A stretch of 54,036 nucleotides of DNA from Oscillospiraceae bacterium (GCA_017410075.1 JAFQRK010000057.1:1-54036), one strand, 5' to 3'. Shown: positions 15,709 to 24,459, counted from the stretch's first letter. Notes: generated by a model from the letters alone, not told the origin. Program-made: numbers and translations.

Positions 15709-17982
15709 TTACTTCATAAAGGAAACCCGCTTGCCGGTGCTGTTGAAGTAGTCGTCAGACAGCTCCTGGGCGATTTCCTCCACGGTCATATCCTCATAGC
15801 GCTCCAGGGTGATGGAGTAGATTCTATGCCGTGTGCCGCGCTGAGACAGCGGCGGGCAGGTCATATAGTCGCCGTAATGGTTGCTCAGGTAGGTGTCCCA
15901 ATCCCGCATAACGGGTGCGATCATACCCTCGAACTCCAGATAATCCGGGTTCTCCCAAGTTTCCTTGGGGAACATCTCGCCCTCGTAGCCGTAGTCGCCG
16001 GGCAGACATACCCAATACTTGGCATCGTCGGACTGATACTTGGTGGCGTTCTTGGTCCACAGCTTGATCATGATCTTGTAGGGGCAGAAGATCTTGAGCA
16101 GGATATACCGGATGGCCTTTTTCAGGTTTTTGCGGTACAGCTTGGGAATTCTTCTGGACTCGTCAATCATCGCCAGCTTCAGCCACATAGCCCGCTTCTC
16201 GTGCTTGATGCGCTTCTTGGGATCTTCTGTAGCGCAGTCCAGCGGCAGAATGTCGATGAAGATATTTCTGCCCTTTCTGTGCAGCGGCGCGGTGGTGCGC
16301 GGTCCCAGGATCTCCAGACGGGTGAAGCAGTAGGGATATACATGACAGTTCAGGGTGAACTGATCCCGCAGCAGGGCAGGTGCCTTCTTCAGGAATTCGT
16401 CGTAATCCTTGCGGGGCATAACCACATCCAGATCGTCATCCCAGGGGATGAAGCCCTTGTGCCGGGCTGCGCCCAGCAGGGTGCCGCCGGCCAGATAGTA
16501 GCGCCAGCCGTTTTCCTTACACACCCGCTCGAATTCCACATACATCTTCAGGATCAGCAGTCTCAGCTTCTCCTGAGTGGCGCGGTTGAGCTCAATGAAG
16601 GTGAAGTTAAACCGCTTGTTGTTCTCCCAGTAGTGGAACTTCAGCAAAACCCGCTTAATGCGCTTCTTGACCTTCCGCCAGACCCAGGTGGGGGAGAGGA
16701 AGCGTCTCTTCTTCAGCTTGGAGACCCGCTTCTTTGCCTTTTTGACGATGGGATCGCCATTGAACTTGGCGGCCTTGGCGTGGCGCTGCAGAAGCTGCTG
16801 ATTCAGATTCTTCTGATAGGCAATGGTAGTACGCAAAACATGCTCTGTGGATTCAAATTCGAAGCCGGACCATTCGTTGCCCAGCAGCAGGCCTTCCCAG
16901 CAGTCCAGCAGCCGCTCCTTGACAGGCGTGTCCACAGCCTCCAGCGCCAAAGCGCTGCGCTGCGCCTGCTCCTGGGGATCGAAGAAGCGGATCAGCTCCT
17001 CCTGCACATCTGCGGCAGCGGCGCGGCAGATCCGGAAGCCCTTGTTAAAGTCGGCAAGACGGTAATCGTCAAAGCCCTTGACCATCAATGTGGGAACACC
17101 CTTGCCAACGGCAACGGACAGGATCTTGGGATGCTCCTGATTGTTGTCCACGATAATGGCGCCGGCATTGCCGTCGAGCATCTTGTGGGGCTTTTCCGCC
17201 AGAGCTTCCAGAACGATATTCTCCGGCAGCTGTTCTGCCAGTGCGGTGAATTTTGCCCGATCCTTCTTGGACAGATTCTTGTTGATCGGCACGATCCGCA
17301 GCTTTTTGTCAGCAAATGCCTCGTTGGTCTGTACCAGCTCCGCAAAATTCTTCACAACGATGTTGGTACGCATAGAAGAACCGGAGGTGAACAGAATCAG
17401 CTCCTTATCACCCAGCACAGCCTGGCTCAGATCGCCCAGACCGTAGGGGTACAGATAAGGAATGTAGGTCACATCCTCAATAAAGCTGTCCAGCGGGAAG
17501 CTGGAAACAGTGGCTTCGCTGGCGGCCAGACGGCTCATAATGGCCTTTCTCTTCTTGACGCCGTAAGTGCCGATCTCGTGCATGGAATCCCAGAACACGA
17601 TAAATGCAGGCTTGCCCTGTTCTTTGATCACATCAAAGTCCTTGCAGAAGGTCTTCATCCGAACATCCCAGAACAGATACTGGTCGATCTCAGGATGATC
17701 CTCCACAAATTTTGCCAGGATCTTGGGGCGCTCAGACATAGGATTATAGGATGTGTCCATAGAATAGCGCTTCACACGGTCATCGATCAGGTAGTCAAAG
17801 TAATCCTGACGGTTATTGGTGATCAGCGTAATGTCCCAGCCTCTTTCCACCAGCTTGGAGGAAAAGTGGGAAAGCATTTCTGCCCGCAGGGTGTGTGCCA
17901 TGGTGCTGGTGATCACAGCAATGGATTTGCCGCGGGGCTTTACTTCTTCAGATTGGGTAACATCCAGAAATTCGGTGTTCAA
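15709..17982 (-). CDS. Two-domain protein: glycosyltransferase-like N-terminus and LicD nucleotidyltransferase
   Basis: This 757-residue protein starts at TTG 17982, with AAAGGAGGG 6 nt upstream; the longer frame has no site. Residues of roughly 20-400 look like a GT-B/GT4-type glycosyltransferase (KSIAVITSTMAHTLRAEML near the start, then a Rossmann-like second half with SVAVGKGVPTLMVKGFDD). A basic linker (KKAKKRVSKLKKRRF) follows. The last 270 residues form a LicD domain with AGGTLLGAARHKGFIPWDDD, the nucleotidyltransferase signature. LicD proteins transfer phosphocholine or related groups onto cell-surface glycans or teichoic acids. The fusion suggests that one enzyme both adds and decorates a sugar. 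It is transcribed alone and the acceptor is unknown. Confidence 0.8.
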   Translation of the reverse strand: MNTEFLDVTQSEEVKPRGKSIAVITSTMAHTLRAEMLSHFSSKLVERGWDITLITNNRQDYFDYLIDDRVKRYSMDTSYNPMSERPKILAKFVEDHPEIDQYLFWDVRMKTFCKDFDVIKEQGKPAFIVFWDSMHEIGTYGVKKRKAIMSRLAASEATVSSFPLDSFIEDVTYIPYLYPYGLGDLSQAVLGDKELILFTSGSSMRTNIVVKNFAELVQTNEAFADKKLRIVPINKNLSKKDRAKFTALAEQLPENIVLEALAEKPHKMLDGNAGAIIVDNNQEHPKILSVAVGKGVPTLMVKGFDDYRLADFNKGFRICRAAAADVQEELIRFFDPQEQAQRSALALEAVDTPVKERLLDCWEGLLLGNEWSGFEFESTEHVLRTTIAYQKNLNQQLLQRHAKAAKFNGDPIVKKAKKRVSKLKKRRFLSPTWVWRKVKKRIKRVLLKFHYWENNKRFNFTFIELNRATQEKLRLLILKMYVEFERVCKENGWRYYLAGGTLLGAARHKGFIPWDDDLDVVMPRKDYDEFLKKAPALLRDQFTLNCHVYPYCFTRLEILGPRTTAPLHRKGRNIFIDILPLDCATEDPKKRIKHEKRAMWLKLAMIDESRRIPKLYRKNLKKAIRYILLKIFCPYKIMIKLWTKNATKYQSDDAKYWVCLPGDYGYEGEMFPKETWENPDYLEFEGMIAPVMRDWDTYLSNHYGDYMTCPPLSQRGTRHRIYSITLERYEDMTVEEIAQELSDDYFNSTGKRVSFMK

Positions 17983-18032
17983 AATGAACCCTCCTTTAGT
18001 TGTCATTACAGCATAGTTTGCCAATCATAAAA

Positions 18033-18061
18033 ATTGTAACATAGGTTTTGGCCTTTGTAAA
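18033..18061 (-). promoter_or_regulatory. Promoter of the LicD gene
   Basis: On the minus strand, TTTACA and TACAAT are separated by 17 bp, about 50 bp upstream of the TTG start. Confidence 0.7.
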
Positions 18062-18151
18062 GTTATTTTGGGAAGATAAATTGTGGAATTGGCGGTATTT
18101 TGGGAAAATCTGCCGAAGGATGGGGCCGGAACAGACCCGGGCAGGTTTTTC

Positions 18152-18181
18152 TTGCATTTATAGTGCCGGATATAGTATGAT
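18152..18181 (+). promoter_or_regulatory. Candidate promoter of the CAP-domain gene
   Basis: TTGCAT and TATGAT are separated by 18 bp, about 45 bp before the start codon. The spacing is not ideal and an overlapping TATAGT is also present. Confidence 0.4.
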
Positions 18182-18225
18182 GAATGCAACAGAAAACACA
18201 ACGAATTCGAAAAGGAGTGATGGGT

Positions 18226-20205
18226 ATGCTGCGTTTTTGGAAAAAGGCAATGCTGCTCCTGCTGGCAGCGGTGTGCCTGACTGCATTTCCGGTGCAGGCA
18301 GAAGAAAAAGCGCAGGGCGAATGCCCGGCGTACCGCTTTCTGTGCACCGACGGATCGGAGATCACCGCTGCTGAAAATACCGGAAAAACCACGCTGATCG
18401 CATTTGTGCATATGAACAGCAATCACAGTGACACCGATGAACTGATACAGAATCTGATGGGCGCATATTGGAGCGCAGATCCCCGGCTGTCCATAATCGT
18501 TGCAGACTGCACCGGAAAATCGCCGGAGCAGGTTCGTGAATATGCAGAGCCTTACGGCCAGCAGGCTTCGGACATTTCGTTCTGCGCGGAACAAGATGAT
18601 CTGCTCTTCCGGTTTATGGAGGCCGCCGGGCTGTCTACCAATTCGTTTTCTTTCCCCATGTGCTTTGTTGTGGATCCGTCGGGAAAGATCCAGGCGTCTA
18701 TGATGGGCGAATATTCCGAAACTGCATTGCGGAATTTATTGGCGCCTTATGTGCAGAGCATAGATCCCGTCCCAACCGCAGCGCTTCCCATCAGCGGAGA
18801 AGCGGTGTACTCAGAAGCATTTAAGATCGTGGAGCTGATCAACGCTCAGCGGGCGGAGAAAAACCTTCCTCCGGTGACGATGGACAAATCGCTGCTGGAT
18901 GCGGCGATGCTGCGGGCGGCAGAATGCAGCATATATTACTCCCATACCCGACCCGACGGGACCCGATGCTTCACAGCAATTCCAAACAAATCAGGCTCCT
19001 CGGGAGAAAACATCGCCATTGGACAGCAAAGCGGGGAGAAGGTAATGGAGGACTGGATGAACTCCCAGGGACACCGCGCCAATATCTTGAATGAAAATTA
19101 CTGCTCTGTAGGCGTAGGTGTATTCTGCCACCAGGGTGTATATTCCTGGGTGCAGCTGTTTTTCTCCAATACAGCCCAGACGGTGCAGCAGCCTGCCGAC
19201 ACGGAAAAGAGTGTCAAAGTCCGGGTGCTGCAGGAGCATCTGATCCCGGAGGCAGAGCGTGCGCTGCTGGTGCTGCAAAAGGGTACAGCCAAGACGGTCG
19301 GTTTGGAATTTGTCAATCTGGAATTTGATTTTATTTGTGTAAAGCCCGATGCTTCCGGCCTGCGCTTTCAGTCCAGCGATCCCCGGGTGGCAACGGTGGA
19401 TGACCAGGGCGTGGTCACCGCTGTTGCGGAGGGTACGGCGCTGGTCACAGTCACCCTTAACGGTACAGATAAGCAGGCCGCTGTGGAAATATTGGTGACC
19501 GAGCATAATTACAGCGAATGGCAGTACAATGCGCCCACCTGCTCTCAGGCAGGCAGCGCCCGGTATAAATGCGAAGATTGCGGGCAATGGCTGGACAAGG
19601 AAGTCCTGCAGCTGCAGGCCCATTCCTGGGACAATGGCACAGTGATCCGCAAGGCCACTACGGAAAAAGAAGGCGAAATACGCTATACATGCACTGCCTG
19701 CGGCGCAGGAAAAACTCAGAGCATTCCCAAGTATTCCTTGCCGACGCCTGTTCCCACGGTGCCGCCTACGGCAGTGCCCACAGCCGCGCCGACAGCCGCA
19801 CTGACAGCCGCACCTTCGGCAGCTGCGACCAAAGCACCCACGGTGCCTTTGACGACGCCTCCGACGACTGTGACCCAGCCGCCGGTTACGACCCAGCCTG
19901 CCACGGCAGCTACGGATCCTGCGGAAATCCCCGTCCCGGAGCCTACGGACATACCGACGGAGCTGCTTTCTACCGATCCCACAGAGAAAGCGACGCAGAC
20001 CGTGGAAAGCACACCGGAATTCGTACCGGGAACACAGCCCACCCAGGCAGAAACGCAGCCCACCCAGGCAGAAACACAGCTGCCTAAGGTGGAGGATGCG
20101 CAAATTCCGCCTGAGGATAACAAGCTGACCGCAGGCATTGTTGTGGCAGCGGCGGCGGTTTTGGCAGCCGGCGCATTCCTGCTTTTCTGGAAACGGAAAA
20201 AATAA
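18226..20205 (+). CDS. Exported multi-domain CAP protein with thioredoxin-like and BIG2 domains
   Basis: This 659-residue protein has several modules in order. A signal peptide (about 1-26, ending FPVQAEE) comes first. A thioredoxin/TlpA-like fold (30-165) follows in which the CxxC site is replaced by HMNSNHSD. A CAP/SCP domain (190-320) has HTRPDG, SGENIA, HRANILNENYCSVGVG. A BIG2-like domain (360-425) has FQSSDPRVATVDDQGVVTAV. Two short Cys-pair repeats come next (CEDCGQW, CTACGAG), then a long Pro/Thr stalk, a membrane segment and KRKK. The start ATG 18226 is 8 nt after AAAGGAG; an ATG 6 nt earlier is too close. It is probably a surface protein anchored by its C-terminal helix. The role is unknown. 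CAP domains in sporulating Firmicutes often act at spore or wall surfaces. Confidence 0.82.
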   Translation: MLRFWKKAMLLLLAAVCLTAFPVQAEEKAQGECPAYRFLCTDGSEITAAENTGKTTLIAFVHMNSNHSDTDELIQNLMGAYWSADPRLSIIVADCTGKSPEQVREYAEPYGQQASDISFCAEQDDLLFRFMEAAGLSTNSFSFPMCFVVDPSGKIQASMMGEYSETALRNLLAPYVQSIDPVPTAALPISGEAVYSEAFKIVELINAQRAEKNLPPVTMDKSLLDAAMLRAAECSIYYSHTRPDGTRCFTAIPNKSGSSGENIAIGQQSGEKVMEDWMNSQGHRANILNENYCSVGVGVFCHQGVYSWVQLFFSNTAQTVQQPADTEKSVKVRVLQEHLIPEAERALLVLQKGTAKTVGLEFVNLEFDFICVKPDASGLRFQSSDPRVATVDDQGVVTAVAEGTALVTVTLNGTDKQAAVEILVTEHNYSEWQYNAPTCSQAGSARYKCEDCGQWLDKEVLQLQAHSWDNGTVIRKATTEKEGEIRYTCTACGAGKTQSIPKYSLPTPVPTVPPTAVPTAAPTAALTAAPSAAATKAPTVPLTTPPTTVTQPPVTTQPATAATDPAEIPVPEPTDIPTELLSTDPTEKATQTVESTPEFVPGTQPTQAETQPTQAETQLPKVEDAQIPPEDNKLTAGIVVAAAAVLAAGAFLLFWKRKK

Positions 20206-20215
20206 AAAAATACTC

Positions 20216-20244
20216 TTGAAAAAATTACCGGGCGGTGGTAGAAT
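20216..20244 (+). promoter_or_regulatory. Promoter of the antiporter gene, inside an inverted repeat
   Basis: TTGAAA and TAGAAT are separated by 17 bp. A perfect 10-bp inverted repeat (AAAAATTACC at 20219-20228, GGTAATTTTT at 20251-20260) is centred on the -10, so it could be an operator. Confidence 0.62.
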
Positions 20245-20282
20245 ACGGCAGGTAATTTTTAGAAAGAAGGCGTAAAACTTCA

Positions 20283-21551
20283 ATGGAAACTTATTTGGTC
20301 GTCCTTGCCGTTTCAATGATCGGCGGACTGATGCTGTCCAGACTGACAAAGCTGATTCATCTGCCTGCAGTTACGGCCTATTTGATCGCCGGCCTGCTGC
20401 TGGGTCCTTTCTGTCTGGGACTTTTGCAGATCCCCGGCCTGGGGTATAATTCTGCCCAGCAGGTGGAGGGAATGCGGATCGTGACCCAGACGGCTCTGGG
20501 CTTCATCGCATTTACCATCGGTAACGAATTCCGGATGACACAGCTGAAGAAAATGGGCTCCAGCGCCATTATCGTCGGCATTTTGCAGGCGGTTATCACA
20601 ACTGTAGCGGTGGATGCTGTGCTGATCGGGCTGCACTTCTGCTTCCCTGATCTGATCTCCATCCCTGCAGCCATTATTCTGGGTGCCATTGCATCGGCAA
20701 CTGCGCCTGCAGCTACCTTGATGGTGGTGCGGCAGTATAAGGCGGACGGCCCACTGACCAAGCTGTTGATGCTGGTTGTGGCCATTGACGACGCGGTGGG
20801 TCTTTTGCTGTTTTCCGTGTCCTTTGGTATTGCGTCGGCGCTGTCCAACAGCCAGATCAGCGTGATCGGCGTGGCGGTTGAGCCGCTTTTAGAGGTAGTG
20901 CTGTCCCTGGGTCTGGGCGCGGTTATGGGCTGGCTGCTGAACTGGGTGGAGCGGTTTTTCCACTCCAGAAGTAAGCGTCTGACCATTTCTGTGGCATTCG
21001 TGCTGCTGACGGTGGGACTTTCTATGCTGAAATTCCGCATCGGCCAGGTGCATATCGGCTTTTCTCTGCTGCTGGTGTGTATGATGACCGGAACGGTGTT
21101 CTGCAATATTTGCGACACCTCTGAAGAACTGATGACGCGTATTGACGGCTGGACGATGCCGCTGAATGTTCTGTTTTTTGTGATCTCCGGTGCGGAGCTG
21201 GATCTGGCGGTGATCGCTCAGCCTCTGGTGCTGCTGGTGGGCGTGGTGTATGTGATCGCCCGTTCTCTGGGCAAGTATTACGGTGCAATGGGCAGCTGTC
21301 TGCTGACAAAGCAGAACAAGCTGATCACCGACAATCTGGGCATCACCCTGCTTCCTCAGGCAGGTGTGGCGCTGGGTATGGCAATGACCGCGGCAACGCT
21401 GGCCGACGGCGCTATGATCCGTAATGTAGTGCTGTTTGCGGTGCTGCTGTACGAGCTGGTTGGCCCGACCATGACAAAGTGCGCTCTGCTGCACGCCGGC
21501 GAGATCAAGCCGGAAGGCCGCCGCAGTGCAAGAAAGATCAACGAGAAATGA
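20283..21551 (+). CDS. CPA2-type cation:proton antiporter
   Basis: This 422-residue integral membrane protein has 12 or so hydrophobic segments and the Kef/NapA-type family layout. LPAVTAYLIAGLLLGP comes near the N-terminus, GFIAFTIGNEF follows, and the transport site is VVAIDDAVGLLLF with the paired Asp residues of electrogenic CPA2 members. The C-terminal TrkA-N domain of KefB/KefC is absent, so nucleotide or NAD gating is unlikely. The expected job is Na+/H+ or K+/H+ exchange for pH and ion balance. It forms a single-gene unit between its own promoter and a terminator. Confidence 0.87.
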   Translation: METYLVVLAVSMIGGLMLSRLTKLIHLPAVTAYLIAGLLLGPFCLGLLQIPGLGYNSAQQVEGMRIVTQTALGFIAFTIGNEFRMTQLKKMGSSAIIVGILQAVITTVAVDAVLIGLHFCFPDLISIPAAIILGAIASATAPAATLMVVRQYKADGPLTKLLMLVVAIDDAVGLLLFSVSFGIASALSNSQISVIGVAVEPLLEVVLSLGLGAVMGWLLNWVERFFHSRSKRLTISVAFVLLTVGLSMLKFRIGQVHIGFSLLLVCMMTGTVFCNICDTSEELMTRIDGWTMPLNVLFFVISGAELDLAVIAQPLVLLVGVVYVIARSLGKYYGAMGSCLLTKQNKLITDNLGITLLPQAGVALGMAMTAATLADGAMIRNVVLFAVLLYELVGPTMTKCALLHAGEIKPEGRRSARKINEK

Positions 21552-21554
21552 TGA

Positions 21555-21590
21555 TAAAAATGACCGGTCGCCAGACCGGTCATTTTTTTT
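21555..21590 (+). terminator. Rho-independent terminator
   Basis: The stem AAAAATGACCGGTC/GACCGGTCATTTTT has a GCCA loop and a run of eight T. Confidence 0.88.
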
Positions 21591-21625
21591 GCGGCGGATT
21601 TTCGTTTTGCACCCCAATTGCGGTG

Positions 21626-21690
21626 TGTCATCCCTCGGCTTCGCTCGGGATGACAGACGGGGGGCGAGCATTGCTCGCCCCTGCCTTGGG
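21626..21690. repeat. Dispersed short element of the TGTCATnnC type, copy 1
   Basis: TGTCATCCC and GGGATGACA flank CTCGGCTTCGCTC. A second palindrome GGGGCGAGCA/TGCTCGCCCC follows. The TGTCAT...ATGACA ends are shared with the elements at 23504 and 51014. Confidence 0.6.
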
Positions 21691-21692
21691 GA

Positions 21693-22748
21693 TTATTGCA
21701 GACGGGTGATGATCAGCTGTGCCGATACGGGCTCGGTGCCGCCGGAGGTGGGTGTCAGCGTGATGGCATCGGCTGTGCCCTCGGGATTGCGCACCGTCAG
21801 CACGGAATCTGCTGCGGTGGTTTCGATCAGCGCCGTGCCTACGATCTGAGAGCCGCCGGCATCCCGTCCGGCTACGGTGTAGGTCAGCTCCTCGCCGTTT
21901 ATGGTCAATACCAGCTGACCGGATTCGGCAGCGGCGGCCGTAAACTGCACCTGATATACGCCGGGCTCTGCCAGGACAAAGGAATCATCTCCGGCCCGTG
22001 TGATCCCCGTGCCGTTGGCAGGACCGTTCCGGGGGAAGCTGACATCTGTGCCGGCAGCAATGGGATCCGGGTTATCCGGCGGCATCAGGGCATAGAAATT
22101 GGCAAAGTCCAGCACTGTGCCGGCAGGCCCGGGCTCGCCTTGCGGACCCTGGGGTCCGATTTCACCTTGGGGGCCCTGAGGACCGGCAGGTCCGGTTTCG
22201 CCCTGAGGCCCTTGTGGACCTGCAGGCCCGGTTTCACCCTGAGGCCCCTGGGGGCCAATTTCTCCCTGGGGTCCCTGGGGGCCAATTTCTCCCTGGGGCC
22301 CCTGCGGGCCAACGGGACCCTGGGGACCGATGGGCCCGATCTCACCTTGCGGTCCTTGCGGACCGGCAGGCCCTTGCGGACCTGCAGGCCCGGTTTCACC
22401 CTGAGGTCCCTGAGGACCGATGGGGCCTGGAATCCCTGCAGCGCCCTGGGGACCGGCAGGTCCGGGAACACCGGCCGGTCCCTGCACACCCTGGGGACCC
22501 GGTGCACCCTCCGGTCCCTGCGGACCGGTCAATCCCCTTGGACCGGGGATGCCTTGCGGTCCTTGCGAACCCCGCGGTCCAACCGGCCCTCTGGGACCTT
22601 GCGGACCCTGAGGCCCTTGGGGTCCGGGAGGACATACGCCGCAGCAGCACCGTTCCTGACTGCTGCAGTCATTTACGGGGTACCGTTTGCAGGAATTGTC
22701 GTCAAACTGGGCAGCGTAGCCTCTTTCGTCGTAATTGTATCTGGGCAA
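21693..22748 (-). CDS. Collagen-like protein with BclA-type C-terminal domain
   Basis: This 351-residue protein has three parts. The N-terminal 41 residues are Cys-rich (RCCCGVCPP). Fifty-six uninterrupted Gly-X-Y triplets follow, mostly GPQ, GPA and GET/GEI. A 142-residue C-terminal domain ([15 protein letters not shown], then [12 protein letters not shown]) resembles the jelly-roll tip of BclA-like exosporium proteins. The start is TTG 22748, with AAAGGAG 8 nt upstream. Such proteins form trimeric filaments on clostridial and bacillar spores, and the nearby sigG fits a spore-surface role. The Cys-rich N-terminus could cross-link the trimer to the coat. No signal peptide is seen, as expected for a protein assembled from the mother cell. 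Confidence 0.87.
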   Translation of the reverse strand: MPRYNYDERGYAAQFDDNSCKRYPVNDCSSQERCCCGVCPPGPQGPQGPQGPRGPVGPRGSQGPQGIPGPRGLTGPQGPEGAPGPQGVQGPAGVPGPAGPQGAAGIPGPIGPQGPQGETGPAGPQGPAGPQGPQGEIGPIGPQGPVGPQGPQGEIGPQGPQGEIGPQGPQGETGPAGPQGPQGETGPAGPQGPQGEIGPQGPQGEPGPAGTVLDFANFYALMPPDNPDPIAAGTDVSFPRNGPANGTGITRAGDDSFVLAEPGVYQVQFTAAAAESGQLVLTINGEELTYTVAGRDAGGSQIVGTALIETTAADSVLTVRNPEGTADAITLTPTSGGTEPVSAQLIITRLQ

Positions 22749-22816
22749 TCCAATCACTCCTTTTTTTCGATCGTTACAGTATATGCCGGCGCGGAAAATT
22801 TGCCACTGTTTGCCTC

Positions 22817-22845
22817 TTGAAAAGCAAATAAAACGGTGGTAGAAT
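22817..22845 (+). promoter_or_regulatory. Promoter of the 22879 S-component gene
   Basis: TTGAAA and TAGAAT are separated by 17 bp. The stretch CGGTGGTAGAATA is identical to that in the antiporter promoter at 20216. Confidence 0.62.
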
Positions 22846-22878
22846 ATGGGAAGAAAATTCAGAAAGAGGGAATGAAAA

Positions 22879-23451
22879 ATGAATAAGCAGACCCGTTGGA
22901 TAACAGAAACAGCTGCAATGCTGGCGCTTCTGATCTGCCTGCAGTGGGTTGGCTCGCTGATTCCCAATCAGCTGATCAAGCAGCTGATCACCGGCACTTG
23001 CGTCAACACCGTCCTGGCGGTAACCGTTCTTCTGGTGGGTATGAGCAGCGGCATTACTGTGGCGCTGATTTCTCCGGTGTGTGCATTTTTGCTGGGCATC
23101 GCGCCCAATATCATCACCGTTTTGCCCATTATGGCAGGCAATGTGTGCTTTGTGGTGCTGCTGCAGTTGCTGACAGGCGAAGCCCTTTGGCGAAAGATTG
23201 GCGCATTGCTGGCTGCAGCTGTGGTAAAATTCAGCGTGCTGTACATTCTGGTGGTTCGGGTCATCTGCGTAATGCTGAAGGATGATCTGCTGGGCAAAAA
23301 GATCGGCCAGACCGTTGTTCTGGGACCGAAGATGCTGGAGCCCAATATGCTGCCGCTGATGTTCAGCTGGCCCCAGCTGGTGACGGCATTGGCAGGCGGA
23401 ACGCTGGCGCTGTTGATCACCCCTACCCTGCGTAAGGCTTTGCATAAGTAA
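22879..23451 (+). CDS. ECF transporter S-component-like membrane protein
   Basis: This 190-residue protein has five or six membrane segments. Its pattern and size match substrate-binding S-components of energy-coupling-factor vitamin transporters. The N-terminal part ([19 protein letters not shown]) and a central [14 protein letters not shown] resemble the helices that contact EcfT, but no substrate-specific signature is evident to me. No ATPase or EcfT gene is next to it, so it would share a module encoded elsewhere. It has a clear promoter and a strong terminator. The substrate is unknown. Confidence 0.72.
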   Translation: MNKQTRWITETAAMLALLICLQWVGSLIPNQLIKQLITGTCVNTVLAVTVLLVGMSSGITVALISPVCAFLLGIAPNIITVLPIMAGNVCFVVLLQLLTGEALWRKIGALLAAAVVKFSVLYILVVRVICVMLKDDLLGKKIGQTVVLGPKMLEPNMLPLMFSWPQLVTALAGGTLALLITPTLRKALHK

Positions 23452-23454
23452 AAA

Positions 23455-23490
23455 AACACCCCCCGAAGGCAACCGCCTTCGGGGGGTTTG
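23455..23490 (+). terminator. Rho-independent terminator
   Basis: The stem CCCCCCGAAGGC/GCCTTCGGGGGG has an AACC loop and is followed by a short T-run. Confidence 0.85.
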
Positions 23491-23503
23491 CGCCCCAAAA
23501 CAC

Positions 23504-23607
23504 CTGTCATTGCGAGGCCTGAAAGGCCGTGGCAATCCCCTAAGGCGATTGTCGCTTCACCGGGGGATTCCCACGCCAGTGTGACCACTGGTCGAAATGA
23601 CAGGTTT
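23504..23607. repeat. Dispersed short element of the TGTCATnnC type, copy 2
   Basis: It begins TGTCATTGCGAGGCCTGAAAGG and ends GAAATGACA, with GGCAATCCCC/GGGGGATT-like internal complementarity. The first 30 bases are the same as in the copy at 51014. Confidence 0.75.
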
Positions 23608-23619
23608 TTGTGCCTGTTT

Positions 23620-24399
23620 TCAGGAAACACTCACACTTTTTCGCATTGCGCTGATGGCGCTTTTCTCCAGACGGGACACCTGCGCCTGGGATATGCCCAA
23701 GGAGCCGGCCACCTCCATCTGGGTCTTGCCGTCGTAAAACCGCAGGGAGAGGATCTGCTTCTCCCGCTGCCCCAGATTGGAAAAGGCCGAGCGCAGGGTG
23801 ATGTGCTCCATCCAGTTCATCTCCGTGTTTTTGTGATCCGATACCTGATCCATAACCGTCAGAGGATCACCGCCATCGGAGTATACCGGATCGTGCAGGC
23901 TTACCGGCGCACAGACTGCATCCAGCGCCTCGCTGATATCCTCCTGCGGCAGCGCCAGCTCCCGGGAGATCTCCTCCAGAGTGGGCTCCCGACCCAGCTG
24001 CAGCAGCATTTGCTCCTTACACTGCAGCACCCGATAGGCCACATCCCGAATGGAACGGCTGACCCGAATGGCGCTGTTGTCCCGCAGATACCGCCGCACC
24101 TCTCCGGCGATCATAGGCACGCCGTAGGTGCTGAAGCGGACATTCTTTGTGGGGTCGAAATTGGAGATCGCTTTGATCAGTCCGATGCACCCCACCTGAA
24201 ACAGATCGTCAGGGCTTTCGCCCCGTTTTTCAAAACGCTGGATAACGGAAAGAACAAGACGTAGATTTCCTTCGATCAATGCCTGTCGGGCATTTTTGTC
24301 GCCCTGCTTTGCTTTGATAAGCAGCTCGTCCATTTGCGCGGGAGAGAGGGTCTTGAGCTTCGTGGTGTTGACACCGCAGATCTCTACTTTTCCCTGCAT
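23620..24399 (-). CDS. sigG: Forespore sigma factor SigG
   Basis: This 259-residue sigma-70 family factor is for late forespore transcription. The N-terminus KVEICGVNTTKL is characteristic of sigma-G. Region 2 (DDLFQVGCIGLIKAISNFD and FSTYGVPMIAGEVRR), region 3 and region 4 (REKQILSLRFYDGKTQMEVA, then SQAQVSRLEK) are all complete. The start ATG 24399 has AGGAGG 7 nt upstream; a 14-residue extension lacks a site. In Bacillus sigG follows spoIIGA-sigE, but here it is alone. A candidate sigma-F-type promoter lies at 24431-24458. Confidence 0.94.
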   Translation of the reverse strand: MQGKVEICGVNTTKLKTLSPAQMDELLIKAKQGDKNARQALIEGNLRLVLSVIQRFEKRGESPDDLFQVGCIGLIKAISNFDPTKNVRFSTYGVPMIAGEVRRYLRDNSAIRVSRSIRDVAYRVLQCKEQMLLQLGREPTLEEISRELALPQEDISEALDAVCAPVSLHDPVYSDGGDPLTVMDQVSDHKNTEMNWMEHITLRSAFSNLGQREKQILSLRFYDGKTQMEVAGSLGISQAQVSRLEKSAISAMRKSVSVS

Positions 24400-24430
24400 G
24401 GTGATCCTCCTGTTGAAAAATGGTAATACC

Positions 24431-24458
24431 AGTATTTCCATTTCCGGGAGGAAGATAC
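24431..24458 (-). promoter_or_regulatory. Candidate sigma-F-type promoter of sigG
   Basis: On the minus strand, GTATC, 14 bp and GGAAATACT are seen. The -10 agrees with GGnrAnAnT at every fixed base, and the -35 matches GYWTA at four of five. The spacing is 1 bp short of the Bacillus optimum. Confidence 0.4.
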
Positions 24459-24459
24459 T

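Noticed and set aside
15613..18030. An 800-residue frame opposite the LicD gene
   Set aside because: It has no family motifs and results from codon bias of the real minus-strand gene, which has promoter, ribosome site and LicD signature.
22100..22640. Array of short tandem repeats resembling CRISPR or a minisatellite
   Set aside because: The repeats are 9-18 bp and in frame, and encode Gly-X-Y triplets of the collagen-like protein; there are no spacers.
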